Shown: positions 1 to 6,318, counted from the first letter of the stretch. The stretch: 7,086 nt of DNA from an uncultured Hyphomicrobiales bacterium (GCA_905479595.1 CAJQND010000158.1:1-7086); one strand, 5' to 3'. Numbers and translations: made by a program. The notes: generated by a model not told the origin, from the letters alone.

Positions 1-770
1 AAAAACAAATACCCCATGGCGGTCATGGAAATGATCTGGGTGTAGATAAACGGTGCTAAAACCGGAGCAGGCGCCATGCGATGGGCTTGACCTAAAATAT
101 GGTGGCCGATGCCTCCGCACAGGGCCATGACAACAATCAGCAACCATTCATAGCCACTTGGTGGCACCCAGTTCATAGGTGCAAACGGGGCGGAAGCCAG
201 TGCGCCAACAATGGAGGCGTAGAACACAGATGTTTGCGAGGTATCAAATGGCGCAACCATGCGTGAAATGATGAGATAGAACGCGATGGAAACCGAGCTA
301 ATAAGAGAGAGCAACATCGCCCAATGGAAATTTTCCGTGCCAGGGCGAATGATTACCAGAATGCCGACAAACCCGATTGCCACCGCGACCCAACGCCGTG
401 GACCGACAGTTTCTCCAAGCATCGGGATCGATAGGGCACATACCCAAAGTGGGCTTGAAAACATAATTGCCGATGTTTGATCGAGGCGCAGATAACGCAC
501 TGCAATGAAATTTGCCAAGGTGGAAACAACGAGAAGCAAGCCGCGGATAATTTGCAACTTCGGTTTGCTGGTGCGGAATGCGCGTGGCCCACTGGAAAAC
601 CAGACGTAAAACACCGCATAGAGAACGGCCAAGCCGTAACGCAGGAAAACAACCTGACCAACAGGCAAGCTCGCACCGAGATACTTTGCGCACGAGTCCA
701 GGCCGGCAAAAAGAATAAAGGCGCAGATTGTCAGGGCAATACCGCCCATCCGCGTTTTTGCATCATCCAT
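1..770 (-). CDS. EamA/DMT-family membrane transporter (partial, 3' end off window)
   Basis: The reading frame from an ATG at 770 stays open to base 1, giving 256 residues without a stop. The protein is almost entirely hydrophobic, with about nine membrane segments visible (roughly residues 11-28, 38-58, 75-92, 99-117, 128-142, 150-168, 181-198, 208-222, 238-256). Two tandem EamA repeats can be made out; the first ends in the typical motif LGE (118-120) followed by RRWVAVAIGFVGILVIIRPG (125-144). Family members are about 290-300 residues with ten membrane segments, so roughly 40 residues are missing at the left edge. The family (drug/metabolite transporter superfamily) moves small metabolites across the inner membrane; the substrate cannot be read. 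It starts 11 nt after the denD stop on the same strand, so the two are probably co-transcribed and the substrate may be related to the DenD pathway. No strong Shine-Dalgarno precedes the ATG, which fits translational coupling. Confidence 0.88.
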   Translation of the reverse strand, partial: MDDAKTRMGGIALTICAFILFAGLDSCAKYLGASLPVGQVVFLRYGLAVLYAVFYVWFSSGPRAFRTSKPKLQIIRGLLLVVSTLANFIAVRYLRLDQTSAIMFSSPLWVCALSIPMLGETVGPRRWVAVAIGFVGILVIIRPGTENFHWAMLLSLISSVSIAFYLIISRMVAPFDTSQTSVFYASIVGALASAPFAPMNWVPPSGYEWLLIVVMALCGGIGHHILGQAHRMAPAPVLAPFIYTQIISMTAMGYLF

Positions 771-781
771 AGGGTTCAGGC

Positions 782-1771
782 CTAGCTGGTTTCCAGATAA
801 TCGGCGATATAATAGGACACAATGTCCTCAAGGTTGTCTTCGCGAGGTAAACCCAGGTTTGTTGCGCGGGCGAAATGAGTTCCAAGCGGCCAGCTGGCAA
901 CGATTTCTTCGATAAACGGATCTGGTTGAACGGAGATTTTGCCCAAGGAACGCTCGCCTGCGGCCGTATTTAGCGCCTCAATCATCTGAGCCACCGATAC
1001 ATTGAGTGCAGGAAGGGACACTGCTCGGTCCGTGCCCAGTCGCTCACCAGGTAGTTCATGCAAGGCGATAATGCCATCGACAATCGCGCGATAGCCGAGG
1101 ACCGGCATCAGTGTTTCCAGCTTGACCGGCAATACAAAGTCCACACCGTTTAAGGGTTCGCGAAAAACACCGCTGACGAAGGATGAGGCCGCTGCATTTG
1201 GCTTGCCGGGGCGGATGATCACTGTTGGCAGGCGCGCGGAACGCCCATCAAGAAAGCCCTTGCGCGTGTAGTCGTTGATCATCATCTCGCCGATGGACTT
1301 AGTCATGCCATAGGTGGTTTGCGGGTTTTGTTTGGTGTTATCGCCCACCTTTTCGGGCATATCATCGCCTCCGAAGGCTGCAATAGAACTTGCAAAAACC
1401 ACTCTCGGTGTCCCTTGGCGTGACCGGGCGGCCTCAAAAACATGACGCCCGCCATCCAGGTTCACCCGCATTGCGAGGTCAAAGTCTTTTTCACCGCCGC
1501 CGCTGACAACCGAGGCAAGATGGAAGATTGAAATATCATCCCGGTCCACCAGATCGCGCACTGTTTCGCCATCGGATATGTCGCCGGAGACGATTGAAAC
1601 GCGCGCATCAAGCCCTGCAGGTCGTTCAACAGGTTCAACGGCATCAAACAGCACCATTTCATCTATTATTGCGGGTTTACCGTCCGGGCCGGTAAGATGA
1701 TCGCGTTGCAGCAGGCTCCGCGCCAGGCGCAAGCCGATAAATCCGGTGCCGCCAGTGATAACAACTTTCAT
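782..1771 (-). CDS. denD: D-erythronate dehydrogenase-like NAD-dependent epimerase/dehydratase (extended SDR)
   Basis: Complete 329-residue extended short-chain dehydrogenase. The N-terminal NAD-binding Rossmann motif is GGTGFIG (7-13), followed by VSGDISD (61-67) and FHLASVVSGG (83-92). The catalytic signature is Ser128/Ser129 with YGMTK (Tyr154, Lys158). The stretch RPGKPNAAASSFVSG (187-201) and the tail motif IVASWP (290-295) are characteristic of the DenD group. DenD oxidises D-erythronate to 2-keto-D-erythronate in the cytoplasm; in described pathways an isomerase (OtnI), a kinase (OtnK) and a decarboxylase/aldolase (OtnC) then lead to dihydroxyacetone phosphate. None of those is in this window, so the substrate could be another four- or five-carbon sugar acid. 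The start at 1771 is supported by GAGG (1777-1780) five bases upstream. It is the first gene of a leftward operon with the EamA transporter and diverges from the SMP-30-like gene. A general nucleoside-sugar epimerase is less likely given the C-terminal motifs. Confidence 0.85.
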   Translation of the reverse strand: MKVVITGGTGFIGLRLARSLLQRDHLTGPDGKPAIIDEMVLFDAVEPVERPAGLDARVSIVSGDISDGETVRDLVDRDDISIFHLASVVSGGGEKDFDLAMRVNLDGGRHVFEAARSRQGTPRVVFASSIAAFGGDDMPEKVGDNTKQNPQTTYGMTKSIGEMMINDYTRKGFLDGRSARLPTVIIRPGKPNAAASSFVSGVFREPLNGVDFVLPVKLETLMPVLGYRAIVDGIIALHELPGERLGTDRAVSLPALNVSVAQMIEALNTAAGERSLGKISVQPDPFIEEIVASWPLGTHFARATNLGLPREDNLEDIVSYYIADYLETS

Positions 1772-1852
1772 ATTCGCCTCAAAAACCTATGAACCAGTGC
1801 AAACCTAACGTATACATTGAGCGGTTGCACATGAATTATCTGCATGGAGGGC
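1772..1852. promoter_or_regulatory. Divergent promoter region with candidate operator palindrome
   Basis: This short gap separates two divergent operons, so both promoters must lie in or near it. It contains an inverted repeat: GTGCAAACC at 1797-1805 and GGTTGCAC at 1823-1830 (six perfect terminal pairs, then one bulged A). Near its centre is the hexamer palindrome GTATAC (1810-1815). GTATAC cores occur in operators of FadR-type GntR regulators of hexuronate genes such as ExuR/UxuR, and TGCAA-type arms occur in LacI-type operators. Either could control both operons together. The GTATAC also gives weak -10-like hexamers on both strands (TATACA on +, TATACG on -); no convincing -35 is visible. 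No regulator gene is in the window. Confidence 0.45.
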
Positions 1853-2824
1853 ATGCAAAAGAAGATGATTGCACTCGACGCCATTACATTTTCCGGTGAA
1901 AGCCTTGCTCGCCCGGAATGCGTTCTCACTATGCCAGACGGCAGCCTCCACGTGGCAGATTGGCGGGGCGGGGTCACGATAGTGGCTCCAGATGGCCACC
2001 AGCACAGTGTCTTGGCCAAAGGAGATTTCACCCCTAAACCAAACGGTATCGCCATTCATCCGCAAGGCGGCTGGTTGCTGGCGCATTTAGGCGATGGTGA
2101 TGGCGGGGTGTTCTGGCTTAAAACGGACGGGTCATTGGAGCCGTTTCTTTTGGAAGTTGGTGGGGTGCCTTTGCCGCCTACCAATTATGTACATGTAGAC
2201 AGCCAGCACCGCATCTGGATCACGGTAAGCACCAGAGTTCACCCGCGCGGCGATGATTACCGCAATACAGCGAATACCGGTTTCGCCATTCTCTATGATA
2301 AGGGTTTTGCACGCATTGTTGCAGATGGCCTTGGGTACACGAATGAAGGGCTGGTGCATCCGCAAACCGGGCAGTTTTTCGTCAACGAAACCTTTGCGCG
2401 CCGCACAACACGGTTTGATATCGCTGCAAATGGCAGCCTGATAAACCGGCAGGTGATTGCCGAATACGGCGCGGGTATTTTCCCGGATGGGTTGACCTTT
2501 GATGCTGAAGACGGGTTTTGGATTACGTCAATTGTATCCAACAGAATTGTTCGTGTAGACGCAGCAGGACGCCAGACTGTTATGATGGAAGACTGCGATC
2601 AGGCATTTCTGAATTGGGTTGAAGCAGCATTTCAATCGGGTGAAATGGGCCGTCCGCATCTTGATGATAACAAGGGCAAAGTGTTGCGTAATGTTTCCAG
2701 TCTGGCATTTGGTGGTGCAGGCTTGCGCACTGCCTATCTCGGTTGTTTGCTGGGCGACCGGATTGCGATGTTTAATTCGCCAATTGCTGGACTTGAACCA
2801 AGCCATTGGGGTTTTGGCACATGA
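1853..2824 (+). CDS. SMP-30/gluconolactonase/LRE-family protein
   Basis: About 323 residues forming a six-bladed beta-propeller of the SMP-30/gluconolactonase/LRE type. Family features are RPECVL near the N-terminus (Glu22, the expected first metal ligand), ADWRGG (35-40), PNGIAIHP (63-70), YTNEGLVHP (162-170, with Asn164) and FPDGLTFD (210-217, with Asp212). This Glu/Asn/Asp set matches the divalent-metal site of the family. Members hydrolyse sugar lactones to sugar acids, which fits a neighbouring sugar-acid dehydrogenase; substrate is unknown. No signal peptide is visible, so it is probably cytoplasmic. The start is uncertain: ATG 1844 lacks any ribosome site, ATG 1853 has GGAGG (1846-1850) but only two bases away, and ATG 1865 has it 14 bases away. 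I use 1853. The stop overlaps the next gene's start (ATGA), so the two are translationally coupled. It is slightly longer than typical gluconolactonases (about 290-310). Confidence 0.83.
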   Translation: MQKKMIALDAITFSGESLARPECVLTMPDGSLHVADWRGGVTIVAPDGHQHSVLAKGDFTPKPNGIAIHPQGGWLLAHLGDGDGGVFWLKTDGSLEPFLLEVGGVPLPPTNYVHVDSQHRIWITVSTRVHPRGDDYRNTANTGFAILYDKGFARIVADGLGYTNEGLVHPQTGQFFVNETFARRTTRFDIAANGSLINRQVIAEYGAGIFPDGLTFDAEDGFWITSIVSNRIVRVDAAGRQTVMMEDCDQAFLNWVEAAFQSGEMGRPHLDDNKGKVLRNVSSLAFGGAGLRTAYLGCLLGDRIAMFNSPIAGLEPSHWGFGT

Positions 2825-3849
2825 GTGGAAAACCCTTACGGCTGGCTACCGCCGGGACCGGTTTTTTCAGTCAGTTTCACTATGCCGCCTGGGCGCGGCT
2901 ACCGGTTGAACTTGTTGGATGCTGTAGTCTCGATGAAGTTGCGGCTGGCGAAACTGCCTCCCGGTTCAGCAGTTGCGATGCATTTACCGATTTTGAAATG
3001 ATGCTCGATGAAACAAGCCTGGATCTGGTGGACATAATTACCCCGCCAGAAACGCATTTTAAATTTGTATCCGCCGCCGCCGCTCGAGGCATTCCTGCGA
3101 TCTGCCAAAAACCCTTTTGTACTTCCCTGGATGAGGCGGAAGCTCTGGTCAAAGTAGTCGAAGATGCTGACAGCCTATGCGTGGTGCATGAAAATTTCCG
3201 CTTTCAGCCTTGGTACGGAGCGCTCAAGAACCTGCTTGTCTCCGGAGCAATTGATGAACTATACCAGGTCACGTTCAGGTTGCGCCCTGGTGATGGTCAG
3301 GGACCGAATGCATATCTTGAACGCCAGCCATATTTTCAGAATATGCCACGCTTTCTGGTTCATGAAACCGCCATTCACTGGGTGGATGTCTTCCGGTTTT
3401 TGCTAGGCGAAGTGACCAGTGTGACGGCACGGTTGACGCAACTCAACCCAGCAATTTCCGGAGAAGATGCCGGATTGATCATCTTTGATTTTGAAGGTGG
3501 AAAGAGGGGGCTTTTTGACGGTAACCGGCTTTCAGATCATTCAGCCCACAATCGCCGCCTGACCATGGGGGAGATGCAAATCGATGGATCAGGTGGCACT
3601 CTAAATCTTACCGGCGACGGCGAAATTTTCCATCGCCAATTCGGTCGAAATGAGAGTGTGCAGCATAATTATGACTGGTCAAATGAGGGCTTTGGCGGCG
3701 ATTGTGTTTTCCGGCTTCAGGCCCACGTCGTTGATCATTTGCTGAACGGTTCGACGCTGCAAAACAAAGCGGCAGACTATTTGACCAACCTGCGAGTTGA
3801 AGACGCCATCTACCGCTCATCTCAAGAGAAGCGCACTATTGCGCTTTAG
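2821..3849 (+). CDS. Gfo/Idh/MocA-family NAD(P)-dependent oxidoreductase
   Basis: 342 residues, the normal length for this family. The N-terminal Rossmann fold opens with LRLATAGTGFFSQFH (6-20), continues with DLVDIITPPETH (68-79), and closes with IPAICQKPF (91-99). In most members the last motif reads EKP; here it is Gln96-Lys97-Pro98, keeping the catalytic lysine. The C-terminal dimerisation domain carries HETAIHWVDVFRFLLG (181-196), with His181 and His186 in the expected active-site position. The family oxidises or reduces hydroxyl/keto groups of sugars, inositols and their acids using NAD(P); the exact substrate is not readable. I take ATG 2821 rather than in-frame ATG 2806 because 2821 gives a classic four-base ATGA overlap with the upstream lactonase-like gene and begins just ahead of the Rossmann strand. 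Its 3' end overlaps the convergent MFS gene by 14 bp. Confidence 0.86.
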   Translation: MSGKPLRLATAGTGFFSQFHYAAWARLPVELVGCCSLDEVAAGETASRFSSCDAFTDFEMMLDETSLDLVDIITPPETHFKFVSAAAARGIPAICQKPFCTSLDEAEALVKVVEDADSLCVVHENFRFQPWYGALKNLLVSGAIDELYQVTFRLRPGDGQGPNAYLERQPYFQNMPRFLVHETAIHWVDVFRFLLGEVTSVTARLTQLNPAISGEDAGLIIFDFEGGKRGLFDGNRLSDHSAHNRRLTMGEMQIDGSGGTLNLTGDGEIFHRQFGRNESVQHNYDWSNEGFGGDCVFRLQAHVVDHLLNGSTLQNKAADYLTNLRVEDAIYRSSQEKRTIAL

Positions 3850-5155
3850 ATTCCGGAAACGATCTTTGGCGGCAATGGGTTTCGGTCGTAAGCGCTGCGG
3901 CCACTAAGCCGAAACCGGCAATGAGCAAGATGCTTAAAAAGGCGGTTTCATACATTGCCGCAGAATAAACAGGTACGCCGTCTTTAGTTGTTCCGTCCCA
4001 AAGCCACTCAAGATGCACGCCAATAATCGGTTGCAGAATTGCGCCCGCTCCAACAGTCATCATATTGACCAGGCCGGTAACAGACCCGTGGATGTGTGGC
4101 GGGCTCACTTCTTTGGCAAATGCATAGGTGCTGGCCATTGCAGAGCCGTTCAGGCCGAGAAGAAAAACCAAAGTTGCCGTAGCCGTGAGGCTCATATCAG
4201 GGCCGAAACAAAGAACAGCAATAAAGACAACGTTCATTGCGGAGGCGAAAAGCAATGGAAGTTTCCGCCGCTGCAAGGTGTCGGAAATCCAACCGCCAAG
4301 GGGCGCGCCGCAGGCAAAACCGACGAACATTAAAGATGCATATCCTGCGGCTTCCGGGCGTGGCAGGCCGTAGCGCATGGAAAGGTAGGGCACTCCCCAC
4401 AGGCCGCCAAATGCCAACATCGGACCAGAACATGCCATGGCGATCATGCCGATTGTCCAAACCTCCCGGTTCCTCAAAGCCTCACGAAAATTCTGTAATA
4501 CTGAATGCTTGGGCGCAGATTTCGCTTTGCGCGGCTGGCGCATGGCAAGTTCGTTTGGAGAATTTCGCACCACAAGCCAAATTGTTGCCGATAAGCAAAG
4601 CGCAAAAACCGAGGCCGCGAACATCACTTCCCGCCAACCATACGCAAGAACGAGGCTGGCAGTTGGGCCTTGCCCGGCAACGCCGGCAATTAAGCCGCTG
4701 AACATCGTAACCCCGGAGAGGAACGCAAACCTGTTGGTCGGAAACCAGCGTGCCGCCAGGGCCAGCGTGGCAACGAAGGCAACCGCAGACCCAATTCCAA
4801 CCAATACTCTTCCGAGATAGGCAATCTCGATTCCGGGTGCGAGAGAAAACACCAGACTGCCAAGCCCCGCGAGCAACATAGAAAGAGAGAGCATGGTCCG
4901 GGCTCCCCACTTGTCCATCAGCGAGCCGATGGGCACTTGAAGCCCGGCATAAAAATAGAAATAGAGCGCAGACAGATTTCCAAGCACAGCGGCACCGACG
5001 TCGAATGAGCGCATCAAGTCTGCGACCATTGCAGAGGGTGTGACTCGTTGAAAAAATGCATACCCAAACGCCAGGCATCCAAGCGCAAAAATTGGCCATG
5101 CCCGCCAAGACTGCGCTGGTTCTGAGTGTGGTTTGTCTGGTGTGTGCTGTGTCAT
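3836..5155 (-). CDS. MFS transporter
   Basis: 439 residues with the twelve hydrophobic segments of a major facilitator superfamily carrier, split by a basic central loop (about 200-232, including RQPRKAKSAPKH). The MFS signature between segments 2 and 3 is GSLMDKWGART (77-87), and a second copy in the C-terminal half reads GGWISDTLQRRK (287-298). FFQRVTPSAMVADL (34-47) and YFYFYAGLQVPIG (65-77) belong to a sugar/organic-acid-type MFS group, but the substrate is not determined. Start ATG 5155 has a weak ribosome site AGG (5160-5162) four bases upstream. A MITE-like element ends eight bases before the start, and a leftward terminator lies beyond it, so the promoter must be within or just beyond the element. 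Its 3' end overlaps the Gfo/Idh/MocA gene by 14 bp, tail to tail, with no terminator between. Neighbourhood suggests a role in sugar-acid transport; this is inference only. Confidence 0.88.
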   Translation of the reverse strand: MTQHTPDKPHSEPAQSWRAWPIFALGCLAFGYAFFQRVTPSAMVADLMRSFDVGAAVLGNLSALYFYFYAGLQVPIGSLMDKWGARTMLSLSMLLAGLGSLVFSLAPGIEIAYLGRVLVGIGSAVAFVATLALAARWFPTNRFAFLSGVTMFSGLIAGVAGQGPTASLVLAYGWREVMFAASVFALCLSATIWLVVRNSPNELAMRQPRKAKSAPKHSVLQNFREALRNREVWTIGMIAMACSGPMLAFGGLWGVPYLSMRYGLPRPEAAGYASLMFVGFACGAPLGGWISDTLQRRKLPLLFASAMNVVFIAVLCFGPDMSLTATATLVFLLGLNGSAMASTYAFAKEVSPPHIHGSVTGLVNMMTVGAGAILQPIIGVHLEWLWDGTTKDGVPVYSAAMYETAFLSILLIAGFGLVAAALTTETHCRQRSFPESKAQ

Positions 5156-5163
5156 GTTACCTA

Positions 5164-5194
5164 GGGTCAGGACTCATTAATAGTCTCCATTCTG
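5164..5194 (+). repeat. Left terminal inverted repeat of MITE
   Basis: 31 bp end of the element; pairs with 5304-5336. Its outer 9 bases (GGGTCAGGA) and the CTCATTAATA block are identical to the other end once one base gap is allowed. Confidence 0.8.
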
Positions 5195-5206
5195 CGCAGA
5201 CTGCAA
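5169..5206 (-). promoter_or_regulatory. Candidate outward promoter inside the MITE for the MFS gene
   Basis: On the minus strand TTGCAG (5201-5206) and TATTAA (5177-5182) are separated by 18 bases, a tolerable sigma-70 geometry, with 3/6 and 4/6 matches to consensus. Transcription would begin near 5170 and give a leader of about 15 bases before the MFS ATG. The match is weak; the main support is positional, since a terminator and the element lie upstream of the gene. Confidence 0.28.
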
Positions 5207-5303
5207 ATCCTGCCAGCAAGGAGGAAAGGCGAAAAATACCGCTCGGTTTTCAAGACTTTCCAACGAAGCAGGCAGGCTTTGCATTCGCTCCCTCCTGTAG
5301 AGA

Positions 5304-5336
5304 CAGAATTGCAGATTATTAATGAGTTCCTGACCC
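5304..5336 (-). repeat. Right terminal inverted repeat of MITE
   Basis: 33 bp end of the element, read on the minus strand as GGGTCAGGAACTCATTAATA and onward to TTCTG. It has two extra single bases relative to the left end. Confidence 0.8.
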
Positions 5337-5392
5337 TAACCAAGACTAACGTTCTACGCGTGTCTGGGTCGCTCGGAAAGGTGCTTTTTTGT

Positions 5393-5428
5393 CAAAAAGA
5401 AAATGGCCGCTGAAATTCAACGGCCATT
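5393..5428 (-). terminator. Intrinsic terminator of the pilus-assembly gene
   Basis: An 8 bp perfect stem (AATGGCCG at 5402-5409 with CGGCCATT at 5421-5428) with further pairing TGAA/TTCA inside. On the minus strand it is followed by TTTTCTTTTT (through 5394), a good U-tract. It lies 25 bases after the stop of the leftward gene ending at 5454. The + strand side has no T-run, so it acts leftward. Confidence 0.85.
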
Positions 5429-5453
5429 GAGAATAGATGAATTGTAGTAGAGT

Positions 5454-5957
5454 TTAGTTTTCAGAAGACTGTGGCCCGGATTCGCTTGCAGCCTGTTTGC
5501 TCTTGGCAGTGTTCTGCTTCTTTACCTTATCAAAGAAACCCGCCGCATCTCCTGCGTTCATTTCACCTTCGCAAAATGGTTTGCAACGGAAAGACCTGCG
5601 CCCGGCACTGGAGTAAATTGCAAGGCCGTGTTTGTTGGAAGCGCCAACGAGCACGTCCATATTGGCGATTTGCTCGCCGTCTTTGGCCAGAATAATGACA
5701 TTTGTCGTGCCATATGTTTTCCCCTGTACCACCAAAAGCTTTTCTCCGCGCAGATTGACATCTGCAATGGAGGGATTGCCGACAACAATAGTTCCTGGTT
5801 GTCCGGTAAGCTTGATCACGCGCGCCTGATCAACTGGTACCTGAACTGTCGAGCCTGCTTCTGCAGCAGTGATGGAACCGGCTGTGGCAAGAGCCAAACA
5901 ACCAAGCAGGCCGAGCCCGGCTAAGGTGGCGCGGATAAAATTGGCATCTCTATTCAT
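5454..5957 (-). CDS. Secreted pilus-assembly protein N-terminal-domain protein (PF13629 type)
   Basis: 167 residues. A signal peptide is clear: Arg3/Arg9, a hydrophobic core (11-27) and a likely cleavage after AAEA (31-34). The mature part carries the pilus/secretin N-terminal domain found at the start of CpaC/RcpA-type secretins: VDQARVIKL (42-50), GTIVVGNPSIADVNL (55-69), LLVVQGKTYGTTNVIIL (74-90). There is no secretin channel domain; this short, stand-alone form often accompanies Flp/Tad pilus genes in alphaproteobacteria. The C-terminal part has a Cys pair (Cys125, Cys129) in RRSFRCKPFCE, then GDAAGFFDKVKKQN and a polar tail. It probably acts in the periplasm in pilus assembly, perhaps with the secretin. 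The start at 5957 has AGAGGAA (5964-5970) at good spacing. It is divergent from the pilin gene and ends in its own terminator. Confidence 0.85.
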   Translation of the reverse strand: MNRDANFIRATLAGLGLLGCLALATAGSITAAEAGSTVQVPVDQARVIKLTGQPGTIVVGNPSIADVNLRGEKLLVVQGKTYGTTNVIILAKDGEQIANMDVLVGASNKHGLAIYSSAGRRSFRCKPFCEGEMNAGDAAGFFDKVKKQNTAKSKQAASESGPQSSEN

Positions 5958-6051
5958 CGGGTATTCCTCTTGTCTTCAAGGCGAGCGTTGCGCTCTTTCG
6001 AGTAATAAAAGAACGCAAAATGATGAAAGAAGGCTTACGACAAGAATAAAA

Positions 6052-6081
6052 ATACTATTTTCCTCATGTGGAGAGAGTAAA
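6052..6081 (-). promoter_or_regulatory. Candidate promoter of the leftward pilus-assembly gene
   Basis: Minus-strand TTTACT (6076-6081) and TAGTAT (6052-6057) with an 18-base spacer, each 4/6 to the sigma-70 consensus. It would give a leader of about 88 bases that includes a small hairpin (GAGCG 5983-5987 with CGCTC 5991-5995) just upstream of the ribosome site. Weak and unverified. Confidence 0.25.
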
Positions 6082-6200
6082 ACGCGCCCCTATATATAAT
6101 GTCTGCTGATTGTTTTGGGGTGCTTGCATGATTTTCACATCGAATAATTCGCCGATTAGGCTCTGAGTGCTTTTGCTTTGATCTTCGATGTAACCTGCGC

Positions 6201-6215
6201 GTAATTTGGCGTTAA
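6201..6215. promoter_or_regulatory. Near-consensus CtrA-like site (GTAA-N7-TTAA)
   Basis: GTAA (6201-6204) and TTAA (6212-6215) separated by exactly seven bases, 7/8 to the CtrA consensus. In AT-rich DNA such a match can arise by chance. Confidence 0.25.
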
Positions 6216-6231
6216 CCAATGTGTTCCGATT

Positions 6232-6261
6232 ATATAAGTATAAAAAAATATATACTTATAT
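6232..6261. repeat. AT-rich inverted repeat
   Basis: Perfect 11 bp arms (ATATAAGTATA at 6232-6242 and TATACTTATAT at 6251-6261) around an eight-base A-rich loop. It could be an operator, an AT-rich upstream element, or an IHF/H-NS-like binding region; there is no T-run, so it is not a terminator. Confidence 0.5.
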
Positions 6262-6292
6262 TTACTTGGTATAAAAATAGTATTGAGCAAGA

Positions 6293-6318
6293 TTTACACA
6301 AGTTTAACCAACAATAAA
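6293..6318. promoter_or_regulatory. Two overlapping near-consensus CtrA-like sites
   Basis: Three tetramers at exact 11-base steps: TTTA (6293-6296), TTAA (6304-6307), TAAA (6315-6318). Each adjacent pair makes a 7/8 match to TTAA-N7-TTAA. They lie upstream of the perfect box and might support cooperative binding; chance is possible in this AT-rich stretch. Confidence 0.25.

Larger units (their letters stand above)
5164..5336. mobile_element. MITE-like non-autonomous insertion element, 173 bp
   Basis: The element starts GGGTCAGGACTCATTAATAG and ends with the near-perfect inverse. The two ends (5164-5194 and 5304-5336) align at 29 of 33 columns with two substitutions and two single-base gaps. 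It is flanked by a direct TA (5162-5163 and 5337-5338), consistent with a target duplication. The inner halves are also partly complementary (TGCAAATCCTGCC at 5202-5214 against GGCAGGCTTTGCA at 5271-5283; a CCGCTCGG centre at 5239-5246), so the whole unit can fold into a long imperfect hairpin. It encodes no transposase. TA or similar duplications and GGG-starting ends are known for IS5-family elements (IS427 group), so mobilisation by such a transposase is a plausible inference. It sits between the MFS gene and the pilus gene terminator. Confidence 0.8.

Noticed and set aside
298..709. Two overlapping leftward frames of 118-131 codons with many Cys/Arg residues
   Set aside because: They are shadows of the EamA transporter frame, which runs open from 770 to the window edge and has clear membrane segments and EamA motifs.
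2806..2820. Upstream in-frame ATG for the Gfo/Idh/MocA gene
   Set aside because: The ATGA overlap at 2821 is the more usual operon junction and the five extra residues precede the Rossmann strand without homology value.
4237..4820. Rightward frames of 127-154 codons inside the MFS gene
   Set aside because: Basic, low-complexity translations antisense to a well-supported membrane protein.
5056..5322. Rightward 88-codon frame across the MFS start and the MITE
   Set aside because: It overlaps the MFS N-terminus antisense and crosses the element; composition is not protein-like and no ribosome site is present.
5390..5395. TTGACA on the minus strand as a -35 for the MFS gene
   Set aside because: It falls in the U-tract of the terminator and no -10-like hexamer occurs 16-18 bases downstream (GCGACC there).
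6095..6100. TATAAT on the + strand as a pilin promoter
   Set aside because: No -35 at the right distance and more than 360 bases from the pilin ATG; the CtrA box region is a better candidate.
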